A DNA stretch of 64,000 nucleotides, from assembly GCF_001045465.1 (NCBI RefSeq), contig NZ_LFND01000001.1:868001-932000 (forward strand). The letters are read 5' to 3'. Positions 32,523 to 42,116 of the stretch are shown in pieces. A model generated the notes under the pieces. The model did not search any database and had not been told where the DNA came from. It saw only the letters and a list, made by a program, of their open reading frames with translations. The stretch comes from Chryseobacterium angstadtii (GTDB lineage Bacteria; Bacteroidota; Bacteroidia; Flavobacteriales; Weeksellaceae). A program made the position numbers and the translations under genes. Within the stretch, counting starts at the first letter, position 1. The number at the start of each line of letters is the position of its first letter.

Positions 32523-33494
32523 TTATTCTATTTTTACTTTTGCTTTAGGCTTTGCAGCTGTTGGCTTTTTCTCTGTTTTTTTGGTTTCCTTTGGTTTGGC
32601 TGCCGTTTTGGGTTTTGGCTTTTCCTTCGGCTTAGCGGAAGGTGTTTTTGTTTTTTTTGTTTCTGATGCTGCTGTTTTAGGCAGAACATCCGGTTTCTTA
32701 ACAGCTGCCATAAGCGGGGCTTTTGCCAGTTCTTTATTTCCTGCTTTCAGAATACTGTCGTTTTCTTTGAAATAAGGGTTTAAAGTGGTTACAATCTGGT
32801 TCTGGTATTTTACAGAGACCATGCTGTATTTCTGAGGATCCTGAAATACCAGGTATTTTTCCACAAAGGTTTTTAAGCCTTTTACTTTAAATTCGATGTT
32901 ATCAAGATCTCCTATTTCTACTTTATAATTTCCGTCGCTGGTGAGAAGATTATAATCGTCTTTGCTTTTTGAGATTCCGATAAAGAATTTTTTACTGAAA
33001 TCATCTTTGTCGATTTTCTTTACCAGTTCTGCCAGCTTCTCATATTCTTCCGGCTTTACATTTCCAGTAACCAGCATACAAGGATGGGAATAGGTTCTGG
33101 AAATCGGAAATTCTATTCCTTTTTCGTCTACATAAAAATCTTTTCCGTCTTTATTCAGCCTGAAAGCGGGGACTCTCTGCTTGATATCCAAATAGAGTTT
33201 TCCGTTCAGGTTCAAGTATACGTTGGCACTGTCTACCGCGGGAAGTGCATTGATCTTTTTTTCAAGCACAGGGATGTTCAGATCGCCTACTTTTCCGGAA
33301 GGGTTTTCTTTTTTTACAATATCCCGGATATCTTTTTCATCAATGAAGTATACGGGTGTTTTTTCATTCATTTTTACAGAAATCTTATTGTCCGTGATCT
33401 TCTGGCCGCTGAATCTCTTCAATGAGAAGCTCAGCAGTAATCCAAGGATGATCACAGTCACAACAATTTTTAATATTCTGTATTTATTTTTCAT
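32523..33494 (-). CDS. ftsQ: Cell division protein FtsQ
   Basis: The 323-aa protein has a short cytoplasmic start, one membrane helix (about 9-25, IVVTVIILGLLLSF), a POTRA-like region (about 45-110, VYFIDEKDIRDIV) and a beta domain (to about 240). The C-terminal tail is lysine/proline/alanine-rich (about 258-323: KPKEKPKPKTAAKPKETKK), which is unusually long. It belongs to the divisome complex with FtsL. It starts 88 bp after the murC stop. Confidence 0.93.
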   Translation of the reverse strand: MKNKYRILKIVVTVIILGLLLSFSLKRFSGQKITDNKISVKMNEKTPVYFIDEKDIRDIVKKENPSGKVGDLNIPVLEKKINALPAVDSANVYLNLNGKLYLDIKQRVPAFRLNKDGKDFYVDEKGIEFPISRTYSHPCMLVTGNVKPEEYEKLAELVKKIDKDDFSKKFFIGISKSKDDYNLLTSDGNYKVEIGDLDNIEFKVKGLKTFVEKYLVFQDPQKYSMVSVKYQNQIVTTLNPYFKENDSILKAGNKELAKAPLMAAVKKPDVLPKTAASETKKTKTPSAKPKEKPKPKTAAKPKETKKTEKKPTAAKPKAKVKIE

Positions 33495-33582
33495 ACTTTA
33501 TTGTATTCATGTATTGATGTACCATGTATTCATGATTTTTTGTGTTTGTCATATCATGAATACTTAAATACATTGCTACTTT

Positions 33583-34941
33583 TTACAGTTTTTCAATCCA
33601 TTCGGTAATAGGATCGTACAGGGTGTCAATGTTTCCTGCGCCTACTGTGAGAAGGATGTCAAATTCTTTTTCTTTTATTTTTTCAAAAGCACCGGATAAG
33701 TCCGATTTTTCTTTTTTATCTAAATTCACTTTTTCCAGCAGCCAATCTGAAGTTATTCCTTCGAAATTTTCCTGAAGTTCTCTTGCAGGATAAATGTCGA
33801 GAAGGATGAGTTCATCCGATTTACTGAGGCTTTCTGCAAATCCGTCTGCAAAATCTCTTGTTCTGCTGAAGAGATGCGGCTGGAAAACCACCAATAATTT
33901 TTTATCCGGATAAAATGTTCTTACAGAGCTCACTACCGCATTGATTTCTGTGGGGTGGTGGGCATAATCATCAATATAAATTTTACCGTTCGGATAAATA
34001 TGTTTGGTATATCTTCTTTTAATTCCTTTAAAATTGGCAATCGCCTTTTTGAGCGTTTCAAAATCTACGCCTAAGTTGTGAAGAATGGCCAACGCTGCCG
34101 TCGCATTTTCCACATTATGGATTCCCGGAATTTCCCACACGAAGTCTTTTACGGTTTCGGAAGGGGTATGGAAATCAAAATAGATCTTATCATGATCCAT
34201 TCGCAGGTTATCAGAATAATAATCTGCTTCTTCATTCACTGCATAAGTTTTGTGAGCTCTTCCCACATCCAGTCCTTTTCTTACAAATAACTGTTTGTCA
34301 TCAGGAACCAATGCTGCAAACTGTCTGAAACCTTCTTCAATATGGCTTTTATCGCCGTAAATATCCAAATGATCTGCATCGGTAGAGGTTACTACCGCCC
34401 AGTCCGGAGAAAGGTTCAGGAAGCTTCTGTCGTATTCATCTGCTTCTACTACGGAATATTCTGTACCGTTATACAGGAAGTTTGATCTGAAATTTTCAGA
34501 AATACCTCCTAAAAAGCACGAAAACGGAAGATTGGCTTCTTTGCACAGGTGAGAAACCAATGTGGAAGTTGTTGTTTTTCCGTGGGTTCCTGCTACAGCA
34601 ATACAGTTTGTATTTTCTGTGATAAGGCCTAAAACTTTAGCACGTTTTAAAACTTCGAATTGATTCTCATTAAAATAATCCCATATTCCCAGTGTTTTAA
34701 TAGCAGGAGTATAGATCACAAGTGTATTTTCTTTCTGAAGTGAAGTGATTCTTTCGTCAATAAGGTCTTCAAAAACAATATCAATTCCTTCTTTCATCAG
34801 TTGGGTCGTAAGCTTGGTGTTGGTCTTGTCGTAGCCCAGCACTTTTTTGCCCGAAGCATTGAAATAGCGAGCCAAAGCACTCATTCCGATCCCTCCGATC
34901 CCTATGAAGTAATAATTTTGATATGTTTCCAGAATTTTCAT
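33583..34941 (-). CDS. murC: UDP-N-acetylmuramate-L-alanine ligase MurC
   Basis: The 452-aa Mur ligase has the N-terminal Rossmann GIGGIGMSALAR, P-loop AGTHGKTTTSTL, ADEYDRSFLN, the central IPGIHNVENATAAL and YIDDYAHHPTEI. It adds L-alanine to UDP-MurNAc in the cytoplasm, the first peptide step of peptidoglycan synthesis. It lies between murG and ftsQ in the dcw order; full length. Confidence 0.97.
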   Translation of the reverse strand: MKILETYQNYYFIGIGGIGMSALARYFNASGKKVLGYDKTNTKLTTQLMKEGIDIVFEDLIDERITSLQKENTLVIYTPAIKTLGIWDYFNENQFEVLKRAKVLGLITENTNCIAVAGTHGKTTTSTLVSHLCKEANLPFSCFLGGISENFRSNFLYNGTEYSVVEADEYDRSFLNLSPDWAVVTSTDADHLDIYGDKSHIEEGFRQFAALVPDDKQLFVRKGLDVGRAHKTYAVNEEADYYSDNLRMDHDKIYFDFHTPSETVKDFVWEIPGIHNVENATAALAILHNLGVDFETLKKAIANFKGIKRRYTKHIYPNGKIYIDDYAHHPTEINAVVSSVRTFYPDKKLLVVFQPHLFSRTRDFADGFAESLSKSDELILLDIYPARELQENFEGITSDWLLEKVNLDKKEKSDLSGAFEKIKEKEFDILLTVGAGNIDTLYDPITEWIEKL

Positions 34942-34994
34942 TATTTATTAAAAAATTTAAAGATTAAATGATTAAAGCATTATCTATTATCAAG

Positions 34995-36101
34995 TTATCT
35001 CATTAATACACTAAATATATCGTCTACAATCTCTTTTGCGGCGTGAGGCTTGGCAAAATATTTCAGGTTGTCAGACATTTCTTTTCTTACCTTTTCACTG
35101 CTGCAGATCTCTTCCAGAGTGTTCCAGAATTTTTCATGCATTTCGGAGTCTTTTACCATTCTGGCTGCGTTTTTTTCAACCAGATTCATGGCATTTTTGG
35201 TCTGATGATCTTCCGCTGCAAAAGGGAAAGGTACCAGAAGAACAGGTTTTTCAGCTACGGCCAATTCCGAAATGGCAATGGCTCCTGCTCTTGAAACAAT
35301 AATATCTGCTGCAGAATAAGCGAGCTCCATGTCTTTGATGAATTCTTTCAACAGAATCTGAGATCCGAGGTCCGAAATCCGGGATTCGTTGCTTAATTCA
35401 CTGTAATCCAGTTTTCCGGTTTGCCAGATCAACTGATAGCCTTTTTCTTTAAGGTTTTCCAGGTTTTCTTTCCAACCATTGTTTAAGGTTCTGGAGCCTA
35501 AAGATCCGCCTACGGAAAGAATGGTAAGCTTGTCTTTGCTCAATCCCATCTTTTCTTTTGCCAGATCTGTTTCCTGCATTCCTGAAATAATATTCTCACG
35601 AATAGGATTTCCCAGGAACTTTATTTTTTCAGCAGGGAAGCCTTCCACTTTTGGATATGCTGTAAAGACTGCTTTGGCTTTTTTGCTCAGGATTTTATTG
35701 GTAACCCCGGCGTGGGCATTCTGCTCCTGAATGAAAATCGGGATCCCCAATTTACTTGCTTCATACAAAGCCGGTCCGCTGGCAAAACCTCCTGTTCCTA
35801 CCGCAAAATCCGGAGCGAAACTTTTAATAATCTTTTTCGACTTCGAAAGGCTTTTCAAAATTTTGAAAGGCAGCCCTAAATTCGATAAGATGTTTCCTCT
35901 GTCGATTCCTGCAATGTCAATTCCTTCAATTTTATAACCGGCCTGGGGAACTTTTTCCATTTCCATTTTCCCGTTGGCTCCAATGAACAAAAATTCTGTA
36001 TCAGGAAATCTTTTTCTGATTTCATCTGCAATAGCGATGGCCGGGAAGATGTGTCCTCCTGTTCCGCCGCCGGATAATAATACTTTTAGTTTTTTGTTCA
36101 T
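34995..36101 (-). CDS. murG: Lipid II synthase MurG
   Basis: The 368-aa GT-B glycosyltransferase starts VLLSGGGTGGHIFPAIAIA. It has FIQEQNAHAGVTNK, VGGSLGSRTLN and SRAGAIAISELAVAEKPVLLVPFPFAAEDHQTKNA, the UDP-GlcNAc site. It transfers GlcNAc to lipid I at the inner face of the membrane. A two-hairpin element lies in the 62-bp spacer before it, behind ftsW. Confidence 0.97.
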   Translation of the reverse strand: MNKKLKVLLSGGGTGGHIFPAIAIADEIRKRFPDTEFLFIGANGKMEMEKVPQAGYKIEGIDIAGIDRGNILSNLGLPFKILKSLSKSKKIIKSFAPDFAVGTGGFASGPALYEASKLGIPIFIQEQNAHAGVTNKILSKKAKAVFTAYPKVEGFPAEKIKFLGNPIRENIISGMQETDLAKEKMGLSKDKLTILSVGGSLGSRTLNNGWKENLENLKEKGYQLIWQTGKLDYSELSNESRISDLGSQILLKEFIKDMELAYSAADIIVSRAGAIAISELAVAEKPVLLVPFPFAAEDHQTKNAMNLVEKNAARMVKDSEMHEKFWNTLEEICSSEKVRKEMSDNLKYFAKPHAAKEIVDDIFSVLMR

Positions 36102-36116
36102 TTCTTTTTTATATAT

Positions 36117-36161
36117 GACAGAACTGTTTCTGTCTTTTGTTAAATCGTCCAGTTGGAACTC
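36117..36161 (-). repeat. dcw spacer two-hairpin element, copy B (ftsW-murG)
   Basis: Minus strand: hairpin 1 is GTTC-CAACT-GGAC (36159-36147), then GATTTAACAAAA, then hairpin 2, GACAGAA-ACAG-TTCTGTC (36134-36117), a perfect 7-bp stem. It ends 15 bp before the murG ATG. Confidence 0.72.
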
Positions 36162-36163
36162 TT

Positions 36164-37402
36164 TTATGCAATATCATTAATTTCTGCTACGCTTTGTTTT
36201 TTGCCCATTCCTTCTTCATCGTATATCTGGATCCTGGAGCTTATATTTAAAATAATGCCAAGCTGGAGGTAGGTGACCAGCATGGAGGTTCCTCCGTAGC
36301 TTATCAGGGGAAGCGGCTGCCCTGTTACCGGGATCAGGTTAACTGCTACTGCAATATTGACGGATAGCTGTATAAAAATCATCACCCCGAGACTGAGCAC
36401 GAGCAATGATCCGAAGAAGGCCGGCATTTTACTGGCGATCATCACAATCCGGATCATCATAATGAGATACAGAGAGATGAGAAAAGCGGCGCCAATGAGT
36501 CCGTATTCTTCTACGATTACGGCAAAAATAAAGTCGGAGGCAGACTGTGGAAGCATTTGTTTCAATGCACTTTTTCCTGGCCCCATTCCGGTAATTCCAC
36601 CGTGAACAATAGCAGCTTTGGCCTGCATTACCTGATAGTTTTTGGCTTTTACACTTTCATCATCTACATCAGCTGTTTTTGCTTTACTGGATGTAAATGT
36701 CTCTATACGGCTCATCCATGTATGAACACGGTTTCCGCCTATGAGATTGGTATTTAATGCTATAATCAGGAAGAAAACAATGGCTACAAATGATGCGGAG
36801 ATGAATCCTGCAATATATTTCCAGTGAAGCTGTCCTATGATGAGAACGATTACGGAAACCATCAGAATCATCAGTGCGGTAGAACCGTTGTCTTTCGCTA
36901 CTAACACAAATACCAGCAGGATAGGTCCAAAGATGTACATAATGTTCTCTATCGGAAGTCTTTCCCTTGTTATTTTTTTCGTCAGATACCTGCAGAGATA
37001 AATGATGAGCATTAAAAAGGCAAATGACGAGGGCTGGAAAGAGATGGGTGTTCCGGGGATTTTCAACCATCTTGAAGCGCTGGCTCCGTCTATGGTTTGT
37101 CCTGTGAACATGGTAACAACAAGGAGAACAATCATCAGACCCAGCAAAATACTGCTGAGCTTTCCGATGTATTCATATTTTACCATTCCTACGACTCTCA
37201 TGATGACCAGACCTAAGACCACAAAGAACATATGCTTAATGACGTGACCTGTTGTAGTCCCGTTATTAACAATATATTCCAGATTTGAACTTGCAGAGTA
37301 AACAGGGAAAATAGAGAAAATGGAGATCACAAGGATGACCATCCAAAGTACTTTATCGCCCTTTAGAAATTCAATTCTGCTTTCTGTGTTCTGTTCGTCC
37401 AT
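36164..37402 (-). CDS. ftsW: SEDS-family peptidoglycan glycosyltransferase FtsW
   Basis: The 412-aa protein has about ten membrane segments and SEDS signatures: KIPGTPISFQPSSFAFL, AKDNGSTALM, GPGKSALKQMLPQSASDFIFAVIVEEYGLIGA and PVTGQPLPLISYGGTS. It polymerises lipid II at the septum with the transpeptidase encoded at 42117. Standard position between murD and murG. Confidence 0.96.
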   Translation of the reverse strand: MDEQNTESRIEFLKGDKVLWMVILVISIFSIFPVYSASSNLEYIVNNGTTTGHVIKHMFFVVLGLVIMRVVGMVKYEYIGKLSSILLGLMIVLLVVTMFTGQTIDGASASRWLKIPGTPISFQPSSFAFLMLIIYLCRYLTKKITRERLPIENIMYIFGPILLVFVLVAKDNGSTALMILMVSVIVLIIGQLHWKYIAGFISASFVAIVFFLIIALNTNLIGGNRVHTWMSRIETFTSSKAKTADVDDESVKAKNYQVMQAKAAIVHGGITGMGPGKSALKQMLPQSASDFIFAVIVEEYGLIGAAFLISLYLIMMIRIVMIASKMPAFFGSLLVLSLGVMIFIQLSVNIAVAVNLIPVTGQPLPLISYGGTSMLVTYLQLGIILNISSRIQIYDEEGMGKKQSVAEINDIA

Positions 37403-37471
37403 GTTATTTAATGAATAATAAAAAGTGAATAATGAAAATTTTCAATATTATTAACTCTTCATTTTTAACTA

Positions 37472-38800
37472 TTAATTTTTTAAAACCTGCTCTTTAAACT
37501 GTTTTCCTCTGTCTTCATAGCTTTTGAAGAGGTCAAAACTTGCACAACATGGGGAAAGTAAAACGGTATCTCCGCTTTTGGCCAGTGATTTTGATATTTT
37601 CACGGCTTCTTCCATGCTTGACGTATCATAAATGAATTCTTTTTTGTTTTTAAAGAAGTCTATGATCTTCGTATTGTCTATTCCCAAGCAAACAATTGCT
37701 TTTACTTTTCTTTTCACGAGATCCTCAATTTCCGAGTAATCGTTTCCTTTATCTAATCCTCCTACAATCCAGACTGTCGGAGTTTTCATGCTTTCTAAAG
37801 CGTAGTAGGTGGCGTTTACATTCGTTGCTTTGCTGTCGTTGATGTATTTCACACCGTTGGTCTCCGTCACGAATTCTAGTCTGTGCTCTACTGCCTGGAA
37901 AGTCATTAGTGAATTTCTGATGCTTTCGTTATTGATTTCCAATATTTTACCGGCAATAGATGCAGCTAAGCTGTTGGCAACATTGTGATTTCCAATTAGG
38001 GAAAGCTGATCAATTTTCATTGAGAATTCGCCCTTCGTTTTTACTACGATCTCTTCATTATCAACAAAACCCCCTTCCGACAGTTTCTCTTTTGTAGAGA
38101 AAGGGATCATTTTCGCTTTTATTTCCAGTTTTTCAAGGATGTTTTTGCTCATTTCGTCATCTTTGTTGTAGATGAAGAAATTATCATTCTCCTGATTTTC
38201 TGCAATTCTGAATTTAGCTAAAGCATATTCTTCATAATTGTAGTTGTACTGATCCAGATGATCCTGGGACAGATTCAACAACAGGGAAATGTAAGGTCTG
38301 AAGTTCTGAATATCATCCAGCTGGAAAGAACTTACTTCCAGTACATAATATTCATGGTTTTCATCCGCTACCTGTTTGGCGAAGCTGTATCCTATGTTTC
38401 CTCCCAATCCTACATTCAGTCCGTCATTTTTCAGGATGTAGTAGATCAGGGAAGTGGTTGTGGTTTTTCCGTTGCTTCCTGTAATGGCGATGATTTTAGC
38501 ATCTGTAAACTCTGAAGCGAATTCAATTTCAGAAGAAAGTCTTATTCCTTTTTCGTGAATTTTGTGAACAATCTCTGCTTTTTTGGGAATTCCCGGGCTT
38601 TTTACAATCCAGTCGGCATTTAAAATTCTTTCTTCGTTGTGGTTTCCTTCTTCAAATTCAATTTCATTTTCGGCTAAAAACTGCTTGTAGTTATCCTTAA
38701 TAGCTCCTTTGTCTGAAAGAAAAACCTCCAGACCTTGTTTTTTCGCTAAATAAGCAGCTCCGCATCCGCTCTCTCCACCTCCTAAAACAATTATTTTCAT
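37472..38800 (-). CDS. murD: UDP-N-acetylmuramoylalanine-D-glutamate ligase MurD
   Basis: The 442-aa Mur ligase has the N-terminal VLGGGESGCGAAYLA, P-loop ITGSNGKTTTTSL, YVLEVSSFQL, GNHNVANSLAASIAG and YINDSKATNVNATYYAL. It adds D-glutamate to UDP-MurNAc-L-Ala. The C-terminal LLSPCCASFDLFKSYEDRGKQF is the MurD signature. It lies between mraY and ftsW. Confidence 0.97.
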   Translation of the reverse strand: MKIIVLGGGESGCGAAYLAKKQGLEVFLSDKGAIKDNYKQFLAENEIEFEEGNHNEERILNADWIVKSPGIPKKAEIVHKIHEKGIRLSSEIEFASEFTDAKIIAITGSNGKTTTTSLIYYILKNDGLNVGLGGNIGYSFAKQVADENHEYYVLEVSSFQLDDIQNFRPYISLLLNLSQDHLDQYNYNYEEYALAKFRIAENQENDNFFIYNKDDEMSKNILEKLEIKAKMIPFSTKEKLSEGGFVDNEEIVVKTKGEFSMKIDQLSLIGNHNVANSLAASIAGKILEINNESIRNSLMTFQAVEHRLEFVTETNGVKYINDSKATNVNATYYALESMKTPTVWIVGGLDKGNDYSEIEDLVKRKVKAIVCLGIDNTKIIDFFKNKKEFIYDTSSMEEAVKISKSLAKSGDTVLLSPCCASFDLFKSYEDRGKQFKEQVLKN

Positions 38801-38884
38801 ATCTATTCTTTTGTAAAATGTGTAATGTAAAATGTATTAATGTAATTTGGTTTTGTATTAATACTTCATACTTTACACAGGTTT

Positions 38885-40126
38885 TTATCTCATTTTTAAT
38901 GTGATCAGGCATACAATAGCCAGCATTACTCCGATGATGATCATTCTGTTCACGATCTTACTCTCATGGAAACCTCCTTTCTGATAATGGTGGTGTAATG
39001 GTGACATTCTAAAAAATCTGTTATTCTGAGCATATTCCAGCCCGTATTTTCTTTTTCTGTATTTGAAAACCAATACCTGTAACATGACCGATACGTTTTC
39101 AATCAGGAAGATTCCGCATAATACCGGAATCAAAAGTTCTTTTCTCAGGATAATTGCTAAAACGGCGATTACTCCTCCGAGCATTAAACTTCCGGTATCA
39201 CCCATAAAAACCTGGGCAGGATAGGTATTGTACCAGAAGAATCCTATTACAGCTCCCACCATAGCGACTGCAAAAATGGTGGTTTCACCCATATTCGGGA
39301 GGAACATGATATTAAGATAGTCTGCAAAAATAATGTTCCCGGAAAGGTAGGCGAACAGGGCGAGGGTAAGCAGTATAATAGCACTGGTTCCAGCCGCAAG
39401 GCCATCAATTCCATCTGTAATATTGGCTCCGTTGGACACCGCTGTAACGATGAAAATAACGATAGGGATAAAAACAATCCATGCCCACTCATGGGCATCT
39501 TTATCATTCATCCAAAATAGAATTCCGCTATAATCAAACTCGTTGTTCTTAGCAAACGGTACGGTAGAAACGGTAATTTTTTCTGTAGGCATGAAATTCT
39601 GTTCTACATTGTTTCTATTGACCACTTTTGCATCCGCATATTTTCTTTTAACCGTAATGTCCGGATGGAAATACATTGTAACTCCGACAATTAGCCCCAA
39701 ACCAACCTGGCCTACAATTTTGAATTTTCCGCTCAGACCATCTTTGTTTTTCTTTACTTTCTTTAAATAATCATCTACGAAACCTATGGCACCCATCCAC
39801 AACATGGAAACGAGCAGCAGAACGATATACACATTGGTGATCCTTGTGAAAAGCAGCACCGGAATGATGGTCGCGATGATGATAATCAATCCTCCCATCG
39901 TAGGTGTTCCTTCTTTCTGCTTTTGTCCGTCTAATCCCAGGTCACGTACCAATTCGCCCATTTGTTTTGCTCTCAGGTAATTGATGATCCTTTTACCGTA
40001 GACCAAAGCAATGACCAAAGAAAACAGCACTGCTATTCCTGCCCGGAAAGAGATGTATTTCAGCATTCCTAATCCCGGGATATGGATTCCCTGACTGGTT
40101 AGATATTCGTATAGATAGTATAGCAT
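38885..40126 (-). CDS. mraY: Phospho-N-acetylmuramoyl-pentapeptide transferase MraY
   Basis: The 413-aa membrane enzyme has about ten hydrophobic segments and the motifs [42 protein letters not shown] and [12 protein letters not shown]. It makes lipid I. An insertion of about 60 residues (about 170-230, [19 protein letters not shown]) between helices is usual for Bacteroidota. The four-helix-bundle gene precedes it by 38 bp. Confidence 0.97.
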   Translation of the reverse strand: MLYYLYEYLTSQGIHIPGLGMLKYISFRAGIAVLFSLVIALVYGKRIINYLRAKQMGELVRDLGLDGQKQKEGTPTMGGLIIIIATIIPVLLFTRITNVYIVLLLVSMLWMGAIGFVDDYLKKVKKNKDGLSGKFKIVGQVGLGLIVGVTMYFHPDITVKRKYADAKVVNRNNVEQNFMPTEKITVSTVPFAKNNEFDYSGILFWMNDKDAHEWAWIVFIPIVIFIVTAVSNGANITDGIDGLAAGTSAIILLTLALFAYLSGNIIFADYLNIMFLPNMGETTIFAVAMVGAVIGFFWYNTYPAQVFMGDTGSLMLGGVIAVLAIILRKELLIPVLCGIFLIENVSVMLQVLVFKYRKRKYGLEYAQNNRFFRMSPLHHHYQKGGFHESKIVNRMIIIGVMLAIVCLITLKMR

Positions 40127-40155
40127 GTTCTTTTTTAATTTAAAAATTTAATTTA

Positions 40156-40565
40156 TTTAAAGATTTAAAGATGGGGTTTCTCCATATTTTCACTTAAATA
40201 CTTAATAAAGTTTGAAATATTAGAAGAAACTTCTCGTGAAAGATTAATGATTTCCTCAGCTTTATTTTCTTCTCCCAGTTTTAATCTTTTACTTACAATC
40301 ATCATACTTCTAACTTCGGCACAACTGCCTTTTGCAATTTTTAAATATTTAATAAATTGTCTGTTATTATTATATTCCGAGCCTTCTGCAATATTGTTGG
40401 ATATTGAAAATCCGGCTCTTTTTATTTGATTATTAAATTCAAATTCCCGTTCTAAATTTTCACTCTGGAGAAATTGATACACTTTTTCAATTAAATCTAA
40501 ACTCTTGATGTAAACAGGGAAATTTTCAAAATTTTTGGTCATCATCAAATTTTTAAATCTTTAAA
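40156..40565. repeat. 14-bp inverted repeats flanking the four-helix-bundle gene
   Basis: TTTAAAGATTTAAA (40156-40169) and TTTAAATCTTTAAA (40552-40565) are perfect reverse complements. The left arm overlaps the stop codon of the four-helix-bundle gene, and the right arm lies just before its start. The arms are AT-rich, so chance is possible. Confidence 0.4.
40165..40548 (-). CDS. Four-helix bundle protein (23S rRNA intervening-sequence type) inserted in dcw
   Basis: The 127-aa all-helical protein matches the S23/TIGR02436 four-helix-bundle family: FPVYIKSLDLIEKVYQFL, FNNQIKRAGFSISNNIAEGS, FIKYLKIAKGSCAEVRSM. Three ATGs in a row open it (40548, 40545, 40542). Family members were first found in intervening sequences of 23S rRNA genes, but here no rRNA is near. 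It interrupts the usual murE-mraY neighbourhood and is bracketed by 14-bp inverted repeats. The function is unknown, perhaps nucleic-acid binding. Confidence 0.88.
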   Translation of the reverse strand: MMMTKNFENFPVYIKSLDLIEKVYQFLQSENLEREFEFNNQIKRAGFSISNNIAEGSEYNNNRQFIKYLKIAKGSCAEVRSMMIVSKRLKLGEENKAEEIINLSREVSSNISNFIKYLSENMEKPHL

Positions 40566-40589
40566 TGAATTGAATCTTTTAATCTTTTT

Positions 40590-42050
40590 TTATTTACTCA
40601 TTAACTTCCAAAGTTCGTTGATCGTTTCTTTGTCGTCAAAATGGTGTTTTACGCCATTGATGTCCTGATAGTTTTCGTGGCCTTTTCCGGCTACCAAAAC
40701 AATATCTTTTGGTTCTGCAAACTTAATTGCCATTTTTATCGCTTCTTTTCTGTCCGGAATTGAAGTGTATTTGCTGAAGTTTTGAGGTTCAACGCCTGCT
40801 TCAATTTCTTTGATGATCTGTGCAGGATCTTCAGTTCTCGGATTGTCTGATGTGATGATTGCCAGGGTTGATTTTTTTGTGGCAATATTTCCCATTTCAG
40901 GTCTTTTGGAGTGATCCCTGTCGCCTCCGCATCCGAAAACGGTGATCAGTCTTTCATTTTTTGTTCTGATATCGTTGATGCTGTCCAGAATATTTTCCAA
41001 AGCATCCGGAGTGTGTGCATAATCTACGATGAAGAAAATTCCGCCATCTGATTTGAAGGTCTCAAATCTTCCGGAGACTCTTTTTAATTTACTGATGGCC
41101 TGCAAAATTTCATCCTGCTCAAAATCAAGTTCCGTTGCAATACCGAAAACCAGTAATAAATTATACACATTGAATTTTCCTGTCAGTGTTGTCCAGAATT
41201 CTTTGCCATTGAAGTTGAGTAGCATTCCGTTGAAATCTATTTCTAGAGATTTTCCGTGGTAATCTGCCATTGTTTTCAGGGCGTAAGACTTTTTCTTTGC
41301 TTTTGTATTCTGAAGCATCACCATTCCGTTTTTGTCATCCACATTGGTGATGGCAATAGCGGTATCTTCAAGTCCGTCAAAAAACCTTTTTTTGGTTTTC
41401 AGATACTCATCAAAGGTTTTATGATAATCAAGGTGGTCGTGGGTTAGGTTTGTAAATCCTGCTATTTTGAAATGCAGACCTTCGATCCTGTTTTGTGCAA
41501 TTCCATGAGAACTCACTTCCATGAAGGCGAATTCACAACCTTTTTCAACCGCCTGTGCTAAAATTTTATTGATGGTAATAACATCCGGAGTGGTATGAGT
41601 AGCGGGAATGATTTCGTCCGCAATTCTGATTTCAACCGTGGAAAGCAGGGCCGAATCATATCCCAGATTTTTGAAAACATCAAAAAGAAGGGTAGATACA
41701 GACGTTTTCCCGTTTGTTCCGGTAACTCCGATTAATTTAAGCTTTTGAGAAGGATTTCCATAAAAGTTGGATGCCAGATGACCTAATGCTTTAGATGAAT
41801 CTTTCACCTTGATGTAGGTTACGTTTTCATCCATAGTTTCAGGGAATTCTTCGCACACTACAGCTTTTGCACCTTTTTCAACAGATGATGCAATGTATGA
41901 ATGTCCGTCTGCAACGGTTCCTCTCACGGCTACATAGAGTGAGTTTTCCGTAATCTTTCTGCTGTCGAAAACCAATTCTGAAATGTCACGGGCATCGTTG
42001 CCGTGAATTTCTAACACTGGGATTCTTTTTAATAATTCTGTTATTATCAT
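40590..42050 (-). CDS. murE: UDP-MurNAc-tripeptide ligase MurE
   Basis: The 486-aa ligase has DSRKITENSLYVAVRG, P-loop GVTGTNGKTSVSTL, SSHGIAQNRIEG, the carbamylated lysine region EYLKTKKRFFDG and VDYAHTPDALENIL. The substrate-selecting loop reads SDNPRTEDP, the DNPR form typical of meso-diaminopimelate-adding enzymes. It adds the third residue of the stem peptide. Confidence 0.96.
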   Translation of the reverse strand: MIITELLKRIPVLEIHGNDARDISELVFDSRKITENSLYVAVRGTVADGHSYIASSVEKGAKAVVCEEFPETMDENVTYIKVKDSSKALGHLASNFYGNPSQKLKLIGVTGTNGKTSVSTLLFDVFKNLGYDSALLSTVEIRIADEIIPATHTTPDVITINKILAQAVEKGCEFAFMEVSSHGIAQNRIEGLHFKIAGFTNLTHDHLDYHKTFDEYLKTKKRFFDGLEDTAIAITNVDDKNGMVMLQNTKAKKKSYALKTMADYHGKSLEIDFNGMLLNFNGKEFWTTLTGKFNVYNLLLVFGIATELDFEQDEILQAISKLKRVSGRFETFKSDGGIFFIVDYAHTPDALENILDSINDIRTKNERLITVFGCGGDRDHSKRPEMGNIATKKSTLAIITSDNPRTEDPAQIIKEIEAGVEPQNFSKYTSIPDRKEAIKMAIKFAEPKDIVLVAGKGHENYQDINGVKHHFDDKETINELWKLMSK

Positions 42051-42058
42051 TTTTTATC

Positions 42059-42105
42059 AATAGGATTTTATCCTATTCTTTGTTAAGTCGTCCATTTAGG
42101 ACTCT
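42059..42105 (-). repeat. dcw spacer two-hairpin element, copy C (ftsI-murE)
   Basis: Minus strand: hairpin 1 is GTCC-TAAAT-GGAC (42102-42090), then GACTTAACAAAG, then hairpin 2, AATAGGAT-AAA-ATCCTATT (42077-42059), a perfect 8-bp stem. It ends 8 bp before the murE ATG. Confidence 0.72.
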
Positions 42106-42116
42106 GGTTTCTTATT

